Shown here piece after piece: positions 15,903 through 24,967 of a stretch of 64,000 nt of DNA; the first letter of the stretch is position 1, and the number at the start of each line of letters is the position of its first letter. Below the pieces are notes generated by a model. That model did no database searches and was not told the origin of the DNA. It saw only the letters and a list, made by a program, of their open reading frames with translations. Source of the DNA: Bog-756 sp963833585 (GTDB taxonomy: Bacteria; Actinomycetota; Acidimicrobiia; Acidimicrobiales; RAAP-2); assembly GCA_963833585.1 (NCBI GenBank), contig CAWHYF010000001.1, positions 124,001-188,000 of the forward strand, read 5' to 3'. The position numbers and the translations under genes were made by a program.

Positions 15903-16346
15903 TCAACTGAGAGATGAGTCGGCGTTGTTGGAGGGGAGATATGCGACTTCTAGCTCCGCTCCATCCGGGTCTCGGAAGAACACGGAACGCAGTCCTGGTC
16001 CGAACTGGGTCACTTCTCCAGGGGATGCACCCACGGCAACCAGACGATCCCGGATAGCCAGCAGTTCTTTTTCGGAGCCGACCGCCAATGCGTAGTGGTC
16101 AATCGGACCGCGGCTGCCCATTTTGCCCCGATCCCCCACGATGCCATCGGCAGGAACCTCGAACACATTGAGAGCGCTGTTGCCGCCCATGTTCACGATC
16201 GCCATCCGTGGGTGATCGCCCTCGGCATCCATGATGTGAACCACCTCGGCGCCGAAGATGTCCCCGTAGAACTCCAAATAGCGCTCCAGATTCGGCGTCA
16301 TGGTGGCCACGTGGTTGAAGCCGCAGGTCCTCGGATGCTGTGACAT
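15903..16346 (-). CDS. VOC family protein (glyoxalase/dioxygenase-like)
   Basis: A 147-residue vicinal oxygen chelate protein. Likely metal ligands are His in CGFNHVATMTPNLERYLEFY, His in GPIDHYALAVGSE and the Glu of the C-terminal FFRDPDGAELEVAYL. This His-His-Glu set is what glyoxalase I and extradiol-type VOC enzymes use, unlike the copy at 1775. The minus-strand ATG at 16346 has GGAGGTG five bases upstream. It stands alone, convergent with the zinc-ribbon gene. The substrate is unknown. Confidence 0.88.
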   Translation of the reverse strand: MSQHPRTCGFNHVATMTPNLERYLEFYGDIFGAEVVHIMDAEGDHPRMAIVNMGGNSALNVFEVPADGIVGDRGKMGSRGPIDHYALAVGSEKELLAIRDRLVAVGASPGEVTQFGPGLRSVFFRDPDGAELEVAYLPSNNADSSLS

Positions 16347-16615
16347 TTGGCACCTCCGATTACAGATTCTCTGCCTGGCGACATTACTGTCCGGAGACGT
16401 AGCCCACGTTCGGGATCGTCTATCGTGCGGCAGGGGCCACGTCGCAGCGGGTCTCTGTCGTTGGAGCTAAGTCCCACCGGGCCTGGAAAGACAACAGGTC
16501 GAGATTCGCGACCTGCACCGCCCTTCGCTCAGTCATCGCTTCGAGTCGCTCACTGGTGGTGCCATCCCAAGTGGCTGGGTGCGCCGACCGAACGCCTCTG
16601 CCACTACTGTCGGCG

Positions 16616-17119
16616 ATGGTGACATCAGATGGCTACGATCCGGATGAACTGAACGAAGCAGGGGACGAACCGTTCAGTTTGGGCTCGTGGGTTGGGTCGG
16701 ACGGTAACTGGCACACACCGGATGAGCCCTTTGACCTGGACGTACCCAAGAGGAGCCACCCTCTCCGAAGGGTAGCGATCGTCGTCCTCGCCATAGCCCT
16801 AGTGGGTGCCACGTCAGCTGGGGTGTGGGGTGGAGTTATTTCACATCCCTCCTCTGGGCCTTCGGTCTCCAGCCTCGATGCCCAGGTGCAACTGGCCGTC
16901 GCTCGAATGGGAGGCACCGGGCACGCAATGACCGGAGTGCGAGCGGTGTGTCACCCACCGGCATCCTGGAGTTCCGGTGAGACTTTTACCTGCGATGTAT
17001 TCGGCTCCTCCCAGACCAAGCTCGGCCAGTATCTGGGAACGGTTCAGCCGACCGGCTCAGCCGGGGCGTGGCGGTGGGAGGGGTCCTGGAAGCCGACTCA
17101 TCAGTACTCGATTACTTGA
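16616..17119 (+). CDS. Membrane-anchored protein with DUF4333-like extracytoplasmic part
   Basis: A 167-residue protein. Residues 1-48 are acidic and contain FSLGSWVGSDGNWHTPDEPF, similar to the short W-x-DG-x-W motif found at the N-terminus of many actinobacterial membrane proteins. One membrane helix covers about residues 57-80 (VAIVVLAIALVGATSAGVWGGVI). The outer part has two Cys (AVCHPPASWSSGETFTCDVF), as in DUF4333-like lipoprotein domains, probably forming a disulfide. ATG 16616 or GTG 16619 could start it; no strong ribosome binding site is seen. Function is unknown. Confidence 0.65.
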   Translation: MVTSDGYDPDELNEAGDEPFSLGSWVGSDGNWHTPDEPFDLDVPKRSHPLRRVAIVVLAIALVGATSAGVWGGVISHPSSGPSVSSLDAQVQLAVARMGGTGHAMTGVRAVCHPPASWSSGETFTCDVFGSSQTKLGQYLGTVQPTGSAGAWRWEGSWKPTHQYSIT

Positions 17120-17222
17120 GCGGAAGAATGGTTACTCGATCGGGGCATCTCGAGTCGCAACGTCAGATGGGTCCAGTCGTCGTACTCGGACTTGGCTCAG
17201 CCTGAGGTTTGGCCGACAGGGG

Positions 17223-17657
17223 TCAGGCGGCGTTGGCTCGGCCGCGGAGTGGCGAATGTCGCTTCGCCTGTCCGACCTTGGACCTCGTTACGCGAGCCCT
17301 GGATTGGTTGGCCCGCCGCCTCACCTTGCCATGGTGAGACAGCGCCTGAGTCGTAGGCGTCGTCAAAACAGTCTTCGGCGCCCCGACGGTGGTAGTCGTG
17401 GTCCGGTGCAGGGAAGGGCCACTCGGGGACGGCCGGGGAGTCGAGACTGCCGGCGCGGTGGGGGCACGAAGGGCCGAGGGATGGTGCGGTGCTGAGGGAC
17501 TGTGTGCGGACGACAGCAGTGCCGCGCCGACGGCCACCACCATGCCCGCAAGCACGATCGCAACGAGCGAGGCTGATCGTATCTTTGGACGGGGACCGTC
17601 TCCGGCAATCCAGGCGAACCAGAGTCTCGTTTGTCGCATCGGATCGGAGTCAACCAT
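17223..17657 (-). CDS. Single-pass membrane protein with Pro/Thr-rich basic tail
   Basis: A 144-residue protein without a recognised family. A cytoplasmic start contains RQTRLWFAWIAGDGPRPK. One membrane helix, about residues 31-52 (SLVAIVLAGMVVAVGAALLSS), is followed by a Ser/Pro/Thr-rich linker (APTAPAVSTPRPSPSGPS, TTTTTVG). The C-terminus is strongly basic (KVRRRANQSRARVTRSKVGQ). The tail may contact the cell wall or nucleic acid. The start at 17657 lacks a clear ribosome binding site, so a longer product is possible. Confidence 0.5.
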   Translation of the reverse strand: MVDSDPMRQTRLWFAWIAGDGPRPKIRSASLVAIVLAGMVVAVGAALLSSAHSPSAPHHPSALRAPTAPAVSTPRPSPSGPSLHRTTTTTVGAPKTVLTTPTTQALSHHGKVRRRANQSRARVTRSKVGQAKRHSPLRGRANAA

Positions 17658-18001
17658 GCGAACATGACGGTAACCTGACAATCGGCACGCTGCCATTCGC
17701 AAAGCACTCACGGTTGTCGGCCAAGGGCCACGAATCCCTTGAGCTGCTAGAACCGACGTGGGCGTCGCCAATGCCTCCATTCCGGGTAGGAGGCATATCT
17801 GGCACCGCCCCTCCCGAACCACGGTGGTATTCCACACGGCGGCCCTGGCGCAACTGCAGCCTCCCGGGCGTGGACGGCTGGACGGGTTCCAGCAACCACG
17901 TGAATATCGGAGACCCGCCACCATCGATCCGACCCAAGTTCCCCCCTGCAGCATGCGGGTCCCCTGGATTCCGTTTTTGGGTCAACTTGTAGGCCCGCCA
18001 G
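17658..18001. other. Intergenic, nothing recognised
   Basis: No supported gene, hairpin or repeat was found on either strand. Confidence 0.5.
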
Positions 18002-18151
18002 TCATACCGATTGGGGTACGACCGGGTACAGCCTGATCAGCGGGAAGGCGGATTCGGAATCGTGCGGTACGAAGTGGAAACCGCCAGATTCGTCGAACCT
18101 CACCCGCTGGGTGCGTCGGCAGATGGTGCAGATTTCTGGATCGTGGTCCAT
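18002..18151 (-). CDS. 49-residue two-Cys small protein
   Basis: A tiny protein beginning MDHDPEICTICRRTQRVRFD and ending FPLIRLYPVVPQSV. It has one CxxC pair and several His (HFVPHDSE), which could bind one zinc ion. The start is well supported: minus-strand ATG at 18151 has AGGGGGAG four bases upstream. The family is not recognised. It is the third very small Cys-pair protein in this region, after those at 7044 and 15627. Confidence 0.5.
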   Translation of the reverse strand: MDHDPEICTICRRTQRVRFDESGGFHFVPHDSESAFPLIRLYPVVPQSV

Positions 18152-18508
18152 GGACTCCCCCTGACGGTGAGCACCCCTCGTCACTACATCGGACCGCCAA
18201 CTCCAACACTTGACCGTCCGCTGCCTGACGATCAGGCCAGCATGGGCGGCTTCGGACCTGATGGGGAGCACCCGATCGGTGGGGGTAGCTCGTTTCGGGT
18301 GGAATGCCTACTGCAGGTGAGCCGGATCACTCCGAACCATGTCGGGTCCTTTGCCGCCGATCACCTCGAGCATGGAGGACTCAGCCGAGTGGGGCATCGG
18401 CCGAGGCGCCCCGAAGGAGTCTCGTCTCAGCCGCACGTACGGTCGGCTCACGAAGATCCGGCCAATCAGACTGGGGCGGCGGCGAGAATATTCTGTCGCA
18501 ATGATTCC
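18152..18508. other. Intergenic, nothing recognised
   Basis: The stretch lies between the small two-Cys gene and the end of the GHMP kinase gene. Reading frames here lack starts or family motifs. Confidence 0.45.
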
Positions 18509-19576
18509 TCAAGGCGGAGTAGATAGCGTCTCCCACACGCGGAGGCCGTTCCGACTCAGGTGAGTCGGGATGACCTGAAACAGCGGATCCACTCGGTGGA
18601 GTGCACCCAGAAGTTCTCGTTTGGCGCGTCGGTCCGGTCCGCACAGGACAGTGATACTCCCACCCTCTCCACCCGCTCCGTTCACCTTCCATCCCATGGC
18701 ACCATTGGCCCGTGCGACCTCGATTGCGGCTTGTGCTTGCGGGCCCACCAGACTGGGGTGTAGGCGGCTCTGGGCGTCAGTGTTCTCAGTCATCGCACGT
18801 CCGAGTGCAGGGAAATCGGTGGCCAGCACGGCGTCTCGCGCCCGTTCGGCGGCGCATCGCAGCTCTTCCAGCAGCGGAGAGCTCTCGCCCTCCTGGGCCA
18901 GGCCGGCGATGACTCGGTCATGCACCTCCGATGACAGGTGTGTGCGGCCGAGAAACAGAACCACAAGGCGTCGTTCGAGCTCCCACCAAAAGGGGTCCGG
19001 CAGCGCGAGTTGCGACAGCGACGCGTGGGGGTAGGTCGACATTTCGATGAAGTTGATCCCCCCGTAGGCCGCGCACAGTTGATCCTGAATTCCCGACTGG
19101 GTTCCGAGCCGGTCGACCTCGATGCGATGGGCGGTGGCGGCAACCTGGCGTTGGGTCATGCGCCCTGACGAAAGCGAGTCCAGGGCCCCTATCAGCGCAA
19201 CTGCGGCAGCCGCAGACGTTCCCGTTGAACAGCCAGCCGGCGCTTCGCAAAAGATGCCGATCTCCAACGACACGGTATCGGGCAGACCGACCTCGTCGAT
19301 GGTGGCCTCCAGCAGGGGGTGGCGACCGGGAAGGGCGGGCGGTGCGAATGGGTACCGGTCGCCGAAATTCTCTACGTCCAGCAGGACCCGGGCCGGGAGA
19401 ACCCCAATCGGATGGACTTTGAGTTGCACCTCGACACAGGGAGACACCGCCATATTGAATACCTTGCCGTGGCCAGCAAACCAGGTATCAGTCCACCCGC
19501 CGTTGTCGCAGATGCGAATGGGAGCCGCGGAGTTGACTATCCGGAGTGGGGCAGAGTCCCTCATTGGGCTCATCAT
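18509..19576 (-). CDS. GHMP-family sugar kinase
   Basis: A 355-residue ATP-dependent kinase of the GHMP superfamily. It opens with LRIVNSAAPIRICDNGGWTDTW, the substrate-binding start seen in L-fucose and heptose-7-phosphate kinases. The ATP-phosphate loop is APAGCSTGTSAAAAVA at about 112-127, a variant of the usual PxGxGLGSSAA. The C-terminal glycine-rich GWKVNGAGGEGGSITVL completes the fold. The likely substrate is a sugar such as fucose or a heptose phosphate, as in nucleotide-sugar supply for glycans. Three nearby ATGs (19576, 19573, 19564) are possible and none has a strong ribosome binding site. No glycosyltransferase or nucleotidyltransferase is adjacent. Confidence 0.85.
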   Translation of the reverse strand: MMSPMRDSAPLRIVNSAAPIRICDNGGWTDTWFAGHGKVFNMAVSPCVEVQLKVHPIGVLPARVLLDVENFGDRYPFAPPALPGRHPLLEATIDEVGLPDTVSLEIGIFCEAPAGCSTGTSAAAAVALIGALDSLSSGRMTQRQVAATAHRIEVDRLGTQSGIQDQLCAAYGGINFIEMSTYPHASLSQLALPDPFWWELERRLVVLFLGRTHLSSEVHDRVIAGLAQEGESSPLLEELRCAAERARDAVLATDFPALGRAMTENTDAQSRLHPSLVGPQAQAAIEVARANGAMGWKVNGAGGEGGSITVLCGPDRRAKRELLGALHRVDPLFQVIPTHLSRNGLRVWETLSTPP

Positions 19577-19901
19577 GCACCATTCAAACCGCCGTCCAGG
19601 TTCTCTGGAGGACCTGACCTCGCTGGAGATGCCGAGTTGGTTCTGCCCAGAGTCCGGTCTGTCGGGCATTGCAGGTCAGGAGTACTGCAATGCTTGCGGT
19701 TCGCCCTGAGGCACTGCTCGTAGATCGATTCGTGCCGATTCCGTCGAGGGAGGAGACCCATCCGCCCTGGGTTGCGGACCGGGACCGAGGCGATCTGGGG
19801 GAAAGTGTCAAGACCGCGCCTCGTGCCAGTGGCCCGCCTCGACCGCGTGCCACTTGCCGGCAGTAGGGCAGAGAGTCGCCAAGCGACCCACGGGCTCCGG
19901 C
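19577..19901. other. Intergenic, nothing recognised
   Basis: This holds the promoter side of the GHMP kinase gene. A short plus-strand Cys-containing frame ends at 19709 but has no start of its own. Confidence 0.45.
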
Positions 19902-20132
19902 TTAGGCCCGTTCCAAAACGCCTTGAGTCTGGATGACGAGAGCAACTGATCGATCCTGGTCATCGAGCAAGTCGGTCTGAACGACGATCGTGCGCTTGCC
20001 GATGTGCAGTGTCACGTCCGTTCGATGCCCGGATCGTGAGCGGACAAAAACGGACGCCAGGAGAGCTGCGGAGCTCCAGGTCGGGTTCAGGCGTTCGACA
20101 TGAACGGGGAGGCCCAGCGTCGGCCCCACCAT
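19902..20132 (-). CDS. Truncated hotdog-fold thioesterase-like protein
   Basis: A 76-residue fragment of a PaaI-type hotdog thioesterase. VHVERLNPTWSSAALLASVF, VTLHIGKRTIVVQTDLLDDQ and the ending VALVIQTQGVLERA match the last two thirds of the fold. The family is normally about 130-140 residues and begins with a Gly-rich region and helix that carry catalytic residues; these are missing here. ATG 20132 has GAGG upstream; an ATG at 20192 would give 95 residues but overlap the end of the kinase gene by 32 bases. It is probably a decaying gene co-transcribed with the kinase. Confidence 0.5.
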   Translation of the reverse strand: MVGPTLGLPVHVERLNPTWSSAALLASVFVRSRSGHRTDVTLHIGKRTIVVQTDLLDDQDRSVALVIQTQGVLERA

Positions 20133-20160
20133 TGACTGAGCCTCGGGGGCCGGACACCCA

Positions 20161-21753
20161 TCACCGGTCGTTCCCCTTTTGATGCTTGCCATGGGAGGGT
20201 GCTCCTTCACCGCGTGTCGCGGTGGTCGTCGAAGTCGTCGGGGGCGGAGGAGCGGCGGCCACCGTCATGACAACGGGAGTACCCAATCTGACCCTACCGG
20301 TCGGAGAGATCGAAACCACCGTGCCGGGGGAGAGGGTCGAAACCGTGGTCGTTTGGACGGGCTTTAGGCCCAGCGACGAGAGTGCCGCCTCCACCTTGGC
20401 AGCTGGCTGCCCTTGCAGGGCTGCAACACCCACGGTGACATAGCCCGAAGCAACGTTGATATATACCCGCGAGCCGCTGGAAACCGACGTCCCTTGTCTG
20501 GGCGCCTGCGATACCACTCGACCGGCCCTTTGGTCCACATCGACGAGACGCTGGTCGGCCCGAAGTCCTAGCTGTTCCAGGCGTGTCTTTGCCACGTTCG
20601 CCGTCATGCCGCTAAGGCGTGGCACCGTCACGCGCGTCATCCCGGCCGTAAGCCACAGCACCGCGGCTGTCGCCGCTGCCACCGTGATCACCACGATCGG
20701 GATCAACATCCAGTGCCCACGACGGCGTTGCCTTTCTCGTGGATCGTCGAGGGCTGCGGAAGCGGTCATGACCGTTGTTGGCTGGCGGTCGCTGAGTGTC
20801 GGAGCGGAAGTGGCCGCCAGCGTGGAAGGGGCGTTGACCACCGGCCCGCTCGAGCCGCCCACTCGAGCGGGCACCGGCGTAGGAGTCTTCGGCTGGGTTC
20901 GGAGCGTGGGTACTGGCACGGAATCCTGGAGGACTGCCGCCCGGCGTGCCACCTCGGCTGCGGTGGATGGACGTTGGTCGGGGTCTTTGGCCAACATCTG
21001 TGAGAAGAGCTCCGCCACTTGTTGTGGCACGTCCGGAGGCATCGGGGGCAGCGGATCACTCACGTGGGCCAGTGCGACAGCCATCGACTCGTCGAAGTCG
21101 AACGGCGGGTGGCCGGCAACACAGAAGTAGGCGACGATGCCCAGGGCATAGATGTCCGATGCTGGTGTCGCCGTTCGTCCCGAGAGCTGTTCGGGCGACA
21201 TGTACCGAATGGTGCCAACCATGAGTCCTGTCTCGGTGAGCGATGTGGAGTCGAGCACCCTCACGATTCCGAAGTCGGTGAGCTTGACGACTCCGTCGGA
21301 CCGAAGCAGGAGATTCGCAGGCTTGATATCCCGATGTATCAGATCACAATCGTGGGCATCCTGGAGGGCCGCGGCCGCTTGGGCGATGATGTCGAGGGTC
21401 GCCGATACCCCGAGGCGGTTCTCTCTGCGGAGTCGCTCCTCGAGAGACTCGCCGTTGACGAGTTCCATCACGATGTAGGCCCGCTGGGTCCCGTCGTTAC
21501 CGACTTCTTCCCCGTAGTCGAAGACCGACGCGATTCCCGATGACGTCATGCTCGCAACTGCCCGGGCTTCGACTCGAAATCGCTGACGCGTCACCTCACT
21601 AGGCGCGAACTCACTTCGCAGCACCTTCACCGCGACTTCTCGACGCAGCCGCTGATCCGTGGCCCTCCAAACGTCGCCCATTCCGCCGCTGGCGATGAGT
21701 TCGCTGAGAACATAGCGGCCTCCGAGGGTAGATCCCCTCGAAATGGTCGTCAT
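20161..21753 (-). CDS. PASTA-domain serine/threonine protein kinase (PknB-like)
   Basis: A 530-residue membrane kinase. The kinase domain spans about residues 13-275, with ASGGMGDVW as glycine loop, Lys43 in VAVKVL, HRDIKPAN at 140-147, DFG at 160-162 and MSPEQL at 185-190. A Pro/Thr-rich linker leads to one membrane helix at about 349-370. Outside the cell are two PASTA domains (about 374-436 and 438-500) that bind peptidoglycan fragments, and then a Thr-rich and basic tail. PknB has four PASTA domains, so this is a shorter relative. It probably phosphorylates cell-wall or signalling proteins. The ATG at 21753 has GGAGGTGAT upstream. No phosphatase or division genes are adjacent. Confidence 0.93.
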   Translation of the reverse strand: MTTISRGSTLGGRYVLSELIASGGMGDVWRATDQRLRREVAVKVLRSEFAPSEVTRQRFRVEARAVASMTSSGIASVFDYGEEVGNDGTQRAYIVMELVNGESLEERLRRENRLGVSATLDIIAQAAAALQDAHDCDLIHRDIKPANLLLRSDGVVKLTDFGIVRVLDSTSLTETGLMVGTIRYMSPEQLSGRTATPASDIYALGIVAYFCVAGHPPFDFDESMAVALAHVSDPLPPMPPDVPQQVAELFSQMLAKDPDQRPSTAAEVARRAAVLQDSVPVPTLRTQPKTPTPVPARVGGSSGPVVNAPSTLAATSAPTLSDRQPTTVMTASAALDDPRERQRRRGHWMLIPIVVITVAAATAAVLWLTAGMTRVTVPRLSGMTANVAKTRLEQLGLRADQRLVDVDQRAGRVVSQAPRQGTSVSSGSRVYINVASGYVTVGVAALQGQPAAKVEAALSSLGLKPVQTTTVSTLSPGTVVSISPTGRVRLGTPVVMTVAAAPPPPTTSTTTATRGEGAPSHGKHQKGNDR

Positions 21754-22036
21754 CGCGGCATCACCTCCGGATCAGTCCGCCTCCTCCAATCGCCCAACCG
21801 GGCCACGTGGCGATCCAGCAGGGGGAGTGAACATGATACTTCCGCCCGATTGCCACTTCGATCGCGCCAGGGGTTGTTCGCAGTCCCCATCTGTGCCGGG
21901 TCGCAAAGGGCCAGCTGTTGAAGCCCGAATCCGAACATCGCATCTCCATGGCTGTGTGGCGACCGTCCGCAAAATGACCGGAGATCAGCACGTGTAGACC
22001 TGGAGGGGTACCAACTCGTTCGGGTCAGTCGGCCAC

Positions 22037-22882
22037 CTACGACTCCAACTGCTTCTTTTCGAAGTCCTCCAGTCGCCGCTGGGCATCCCGGGCCCGCCGA
22101 TCTGCCCGGTTGAACTCAGCCTGGACACGTCGTTGATTCGCCTTCGCCTCGGAGCGCACTCCTTCCGCCTCATGAAGCTCTCTTCTGAGCCGGTCGGCCC
22201 GGTCATTGGCATCGGCGAGCGACTGCTCCGTCTGTTGCAGGCGGGCGTGCGCAACGTCCCGGGCTTGAAGGGCCGCGGCAACGACCGTCCTGGCATGGTC
22301 GACCTCAGAACTCGCACGCCTGCGTTGTTTCCCCTTCGGTGGCGACCGGTCCGCGGCCGCGGATCTGGACTTCGCGGCCGAGCGGGGGTTCCGAATACCA
22401 CTGCCAGCCAAATTGCCGAACCCCGTGGAGCTTAGGCCCGCAGTCAGTCGTCCAGCCGCAAGGACATCGGCGGCAGCCTGGTCGACCAGTGCGGCATGGA
22501 ATGTCTCTTCCAAGCCGCGGGCCACCCCGCCATCTAGCTGTTTGCCGGCGGAATTGGTAAGGCGTTCGGCTTGCTGCACGAGGGAACGGATCAGCTGATG
22601 CTGCTGGCGGGACAGTTCGCGAAGTCGGTTTCCGGACAAGGTGGCGGTGGCATCGCGCATTTCTGATCCCACCTCCAGCAACGTTTGGATCTCGTCGCGG
22701 TGGCGGCGAACGAGCTGGTTGGCCAGCCAGGCGACGGTGTTGGGCTTGGCCATACGATGGATCTCTGCCGCCAGGTCCTTATCGTTCGCGCTCTTGGCCT
22801 GCTGTTCCCGCTCGATTCGGACGGAAATGAACTCGTTCAGGGGCAGTCCATACAATTCGTCGGCAATGGCATCGAAGTCCAT
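22037..22882 (-). CDS. Coiled-coil protein of unknown function
   Basis: A 281-residue soluble protein. The start MDFDAIADELYGLPLNEFIS is a conserved opening in an uncharacterised actinobacterial family. It continues with PNTVAWLANQLVRRHRDEI. Residues from about 185 on are rich in Ala, Arg, Glu and Gln in a heptad pattern (for example LRRELHEAEGVRSEAKANQ) and form a long coiled coil. A basic, Ser/Ala-rich linker joins the parts. It may bind nucleic acid or act as a scaffold; this is inference. The ATG at 22882 fits the family; a GTG at 22903 with GGTGGATCC upstream is an alternative. Confidence 0.75.
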   Translation of the reverse strand: MDFDAIADELYGLPLNEFISVRIEREQQAKSANDKDLAAEIHRMAKPNTVAWLANQLVRRHRDEIQTLLEVGSEMRDATATLSGNRLRELSRQQHQLIRSLVQQAERLTNSAGKQLDGGVARGLEETFHAALVDQAAADVLAAGRLTAGLSSTGFGNLAGSGIRNPRSAAKSRSAAADRSPPKGKQRRRASSEVDHARTVVAAALQARDVAHARLQQTEQSLADANDRADRLRRELHEAEGVRSEAKANQRRVQAEFNRADRRARDAQRRLEDFEKKQLES

Positions 22883-23229
22883 CAGCTCAGTCTGCCCGAG
22901 CACGGATCCACCGGGGAGTCGAGCCGTGATGTCGTTCTCTAACCACCGTCAGATTCCGCCGGCACACGACGTTGGGCACTGGGCGCTGGCGCACCGCGAC
23001 GGTTACCGGGCCGACCTGAAGCCAAATCCACCCCCAGCCGAGCAGGTGAACGAGCGCGGCGAGCCAACAATCCGAATCGTATCGGCAACAGGGATCGAAC
23101 GGCCGACTCCCGATGCCCAAGCCGGCTCGATGGGCGGCGGCGCCCAAATGACGGTTTGCCCAGGCTCCCGGAGTTTTGCATCAGGTGTAGCTTCTCTTTC
23201 GTCCCACTTGTCGTCACTTCGAGGACCCT
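22883..23229. other. Divergent intergenic region
   Basis: Promoters of the coiled-coil gene and the acyltransferase gene must lie here. A GGGATCGAAC string near 23092 looks like a minus-strand tRNA T-arm, but no cloverleaf or acceptor stem fits around it. Confidence 0.45.
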
Positions 23230-24660
23230 GTGCCCGAGAGCGAACTCAATCCACCTACCGAAGCACACCTTGAGCCACGGGGAGATTCGGTGGACTCACT
23301 GGCCGACTTGGGGTCGGTCCGGGTGGGAGACCACAACCCAAACGCCGCCACCGGTTCACGCCGTCCCCCGCACTTCCCAGGCTTTGACGGCTTGCGAGCT
23401 ATTGCCGCCGTGTCTGTCCTGGTCTTCCACTGCGCGGCGATAGGGGGCTTCACCTCCCGTTCATCCCTGGGTGTCTACACCAGCCGCCTCGACATCGGGG
23501 TGTCCATCTTCTTTCTGATCTCGGGGTTTCTGCTCTATCGGCCGTTTGCAGACTCCCATCTGACGGAGCGGTCCTCGCCTGCCGTCCGGAAGTTCTGGAC
23601 GCGACGCTTGCTGCGGATCGTCCCGGCCTATTGGCTCGCACTCACGGTGCTGTGCTACTGCTTCCACGCCATCACGCTGGGCCCCGGCTGGCAGGGAATC
23701 GTCGTGCACTACGGCTTCATGCAGATCTACTTTCCGTCCCAATTCGCCTACGGGATCAATCAGGCGTGGTCACTTTGTACGGAGATGAGCTTCTATCTCG
23801 TTCTCCCGCTCTATGCGGCCCTGATGGCCTTTCGCAGCCGGTCGAAGAGGGCTCAGTTGCGGCGAGAACTCGTCGGTCTCGCGGTCATGGTGATGGTCAG
23901 CTTCGGATTTCGGTGGTGGGCCCTCAATTTGCCCCTTCTCACCGTTCGGAACGGCAAGTTCGTGGCCACTTGCTTTCCCAACTGCTCGACACGACCAGCG
24001 GTTCCCTCGCTGCTGGTTACCTGGCTGCCAGCCAATTTGGATCTTTTCGCCCTCGGCATGCTCCTCGCGGTCATCAGCGCCTGGCTCGTCGAACACGATT
24101 CCGAGCCATCCTGGCTCCGAAGTCACTGGATGCCGTGGGTCAGTTGGACGTGTGCTGCAGTGACCTTCGTAGTCGTGTCCCAGCTGGTGAACCGCCGAGT
24201 GTTTCTACTCCCTCCCGGAGTCAACGTGGCGAGGCAGACGCTCTACGGGCTCTTTGCGCTGTTCCTCCTTCTGCCGGCCGTGTTCGGCCACGACGATCGC
24301 TCGCTCATACGACGGCTATTGCGCTCATGGCCCATGGTCGCCCTTGGCGTCATTTCCTATGGGATCTACCTCTGGCACTTCGACCTGACCAGAGAGTTCC
24401 CGAAATGGATGGGATGGCAGCCAACAATGGTGCCGTTCTGGATCCTCGTGTCAGTCGTGCTCGGCCTGGCCATCGCCTTTGCCAGTGTCAGCTACTTCGG
24501 GCTGGAGCGTCCCCTGCTGCAGGTCAAGGATCGCATCCTTTGGTGGGACCGCAGCGCGATTCCTCCGGCACAACGCCAGGAGACGGTATCCGGAAGTGGC
24601 CAACCGCCATTCCAGGCGACCTACTCACCCCGACCGGACGAAGGCGACTCGCACGGTTAG
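23230..24660 (+). CDS. Acyltransferase 3 family membrane protein (OafA/YrhL-like)
   Basis: A 476-residue integral membrane acyltransferase. The family opening is FPGFDGLRAIAAVSVLVFHC at about residues 49-68, and the conserved RRLLRIVPAYWLAL follows at about 133-146. Some ten membrane helices are visible through SYGIYLWHFDLTREF to the end. These enzymes transfer acetyl or other acyl groups to sugars of surface polysaccharides, lipids or antibiotics. The 48-residue N-terminus is hydrophilic. GTG 23230 has GAGGA five bases upstream. No glycan cluster surrounds it, so the target is unknown. Confidence 0.9.
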   Translation: MPESELNPPTEAHLEPRGDSVDSLADLGSVRVGDHNPNAATGSRRPPHFPGFDGLRAIAAVSVLVFHCAAIGGFTSRSSLGVYTSRLDIGVSIFFLISGFLLYRPFADSHLTERSSPAVRKFWTRRLLRIVPAYWLALTVLCYCFHAITLGPGWQGIVVHYGFMQIYFPSQFAYGINQAWSLCTEMSFYLVLPLYAALMAFRSRSKRAQLRRELVGLAVMVMVSFGFRWWALNLPLLTVRNGKFVATCFPNCSTRPAVPSLLVTWLPANLDLFALGMLLAVISAWLVEHDSEPSWLRSHWMPWVSWTCAAVTFVVVSQLVNRRVFLLPPGVNVARQTLYGLFALFLLLPAVFGHDDRSLIRRLLRSWPMVALGVISYGIYLWHFDLTREFPKWMGWQPTMVPFWILVSVVLGLAIAFASVSYFGLERPLLQVKDRILWWDRSAIPPAQRQETVSGSGQPPFQATYSPRPDEGDSHG

Positions 24661-24664
24661 AAGC

Positions 24665-24814
24665 TCAGCCCCCGAACTGGCGGGTCTTGCGGTAGTACTT
24701 GTACCCGGGGTGGGCCGTCGGCCGCTCTGTGGGCTCATCCTGGTCCTCGGGTTCGCCATCCGTCGCTTTGGCATCGGGCTCGCTGCGGGTGATCTTCTCA
24801 TCGGCCATGGTCAT
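24665..24814 (-). CDS. Small acidic/Pro-rich protein, unknown
   Basis: A 49-residue frame starting MTMADEKITRSEPDAKATDG, acidic in the middle and ending in a basic aromatic tail GYKYYRKTRQFGG. AGGA precedes the ATG pair at 24814 and 24808, better spaced for the second. It is convergent with the acyltransferase gene, with only 4 bases between stops. The family is not recognised. Confidence 0.45.
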   Translation of the reverse strand: MTMADEKITRSEPDAKATDGEPEDQDEPTERPTAHPGYKYYRKTRQFGG

Positions 24815-24967
24815 GGTCCTGTCCGCTCGGTGGTCCCTCTTGGTTCCCATTCTGCCCCCAGGCGCGGGTTGTCGCTGGACTGAGGTGGATAGGGAGATAT
24901 GGAAGTCCGGCGCCCGGTTGCCCCTGACCACGGAGGGTTCAGGGGCCGTTCGGTCTGCTAGAACCGG

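Noticed and set aside
23080..23150. tRNA-like GGGATCGAAC on the minus-strand sense
   Set aside because: No acceptor stem, anticodon arm or D-arm can be folded around it.
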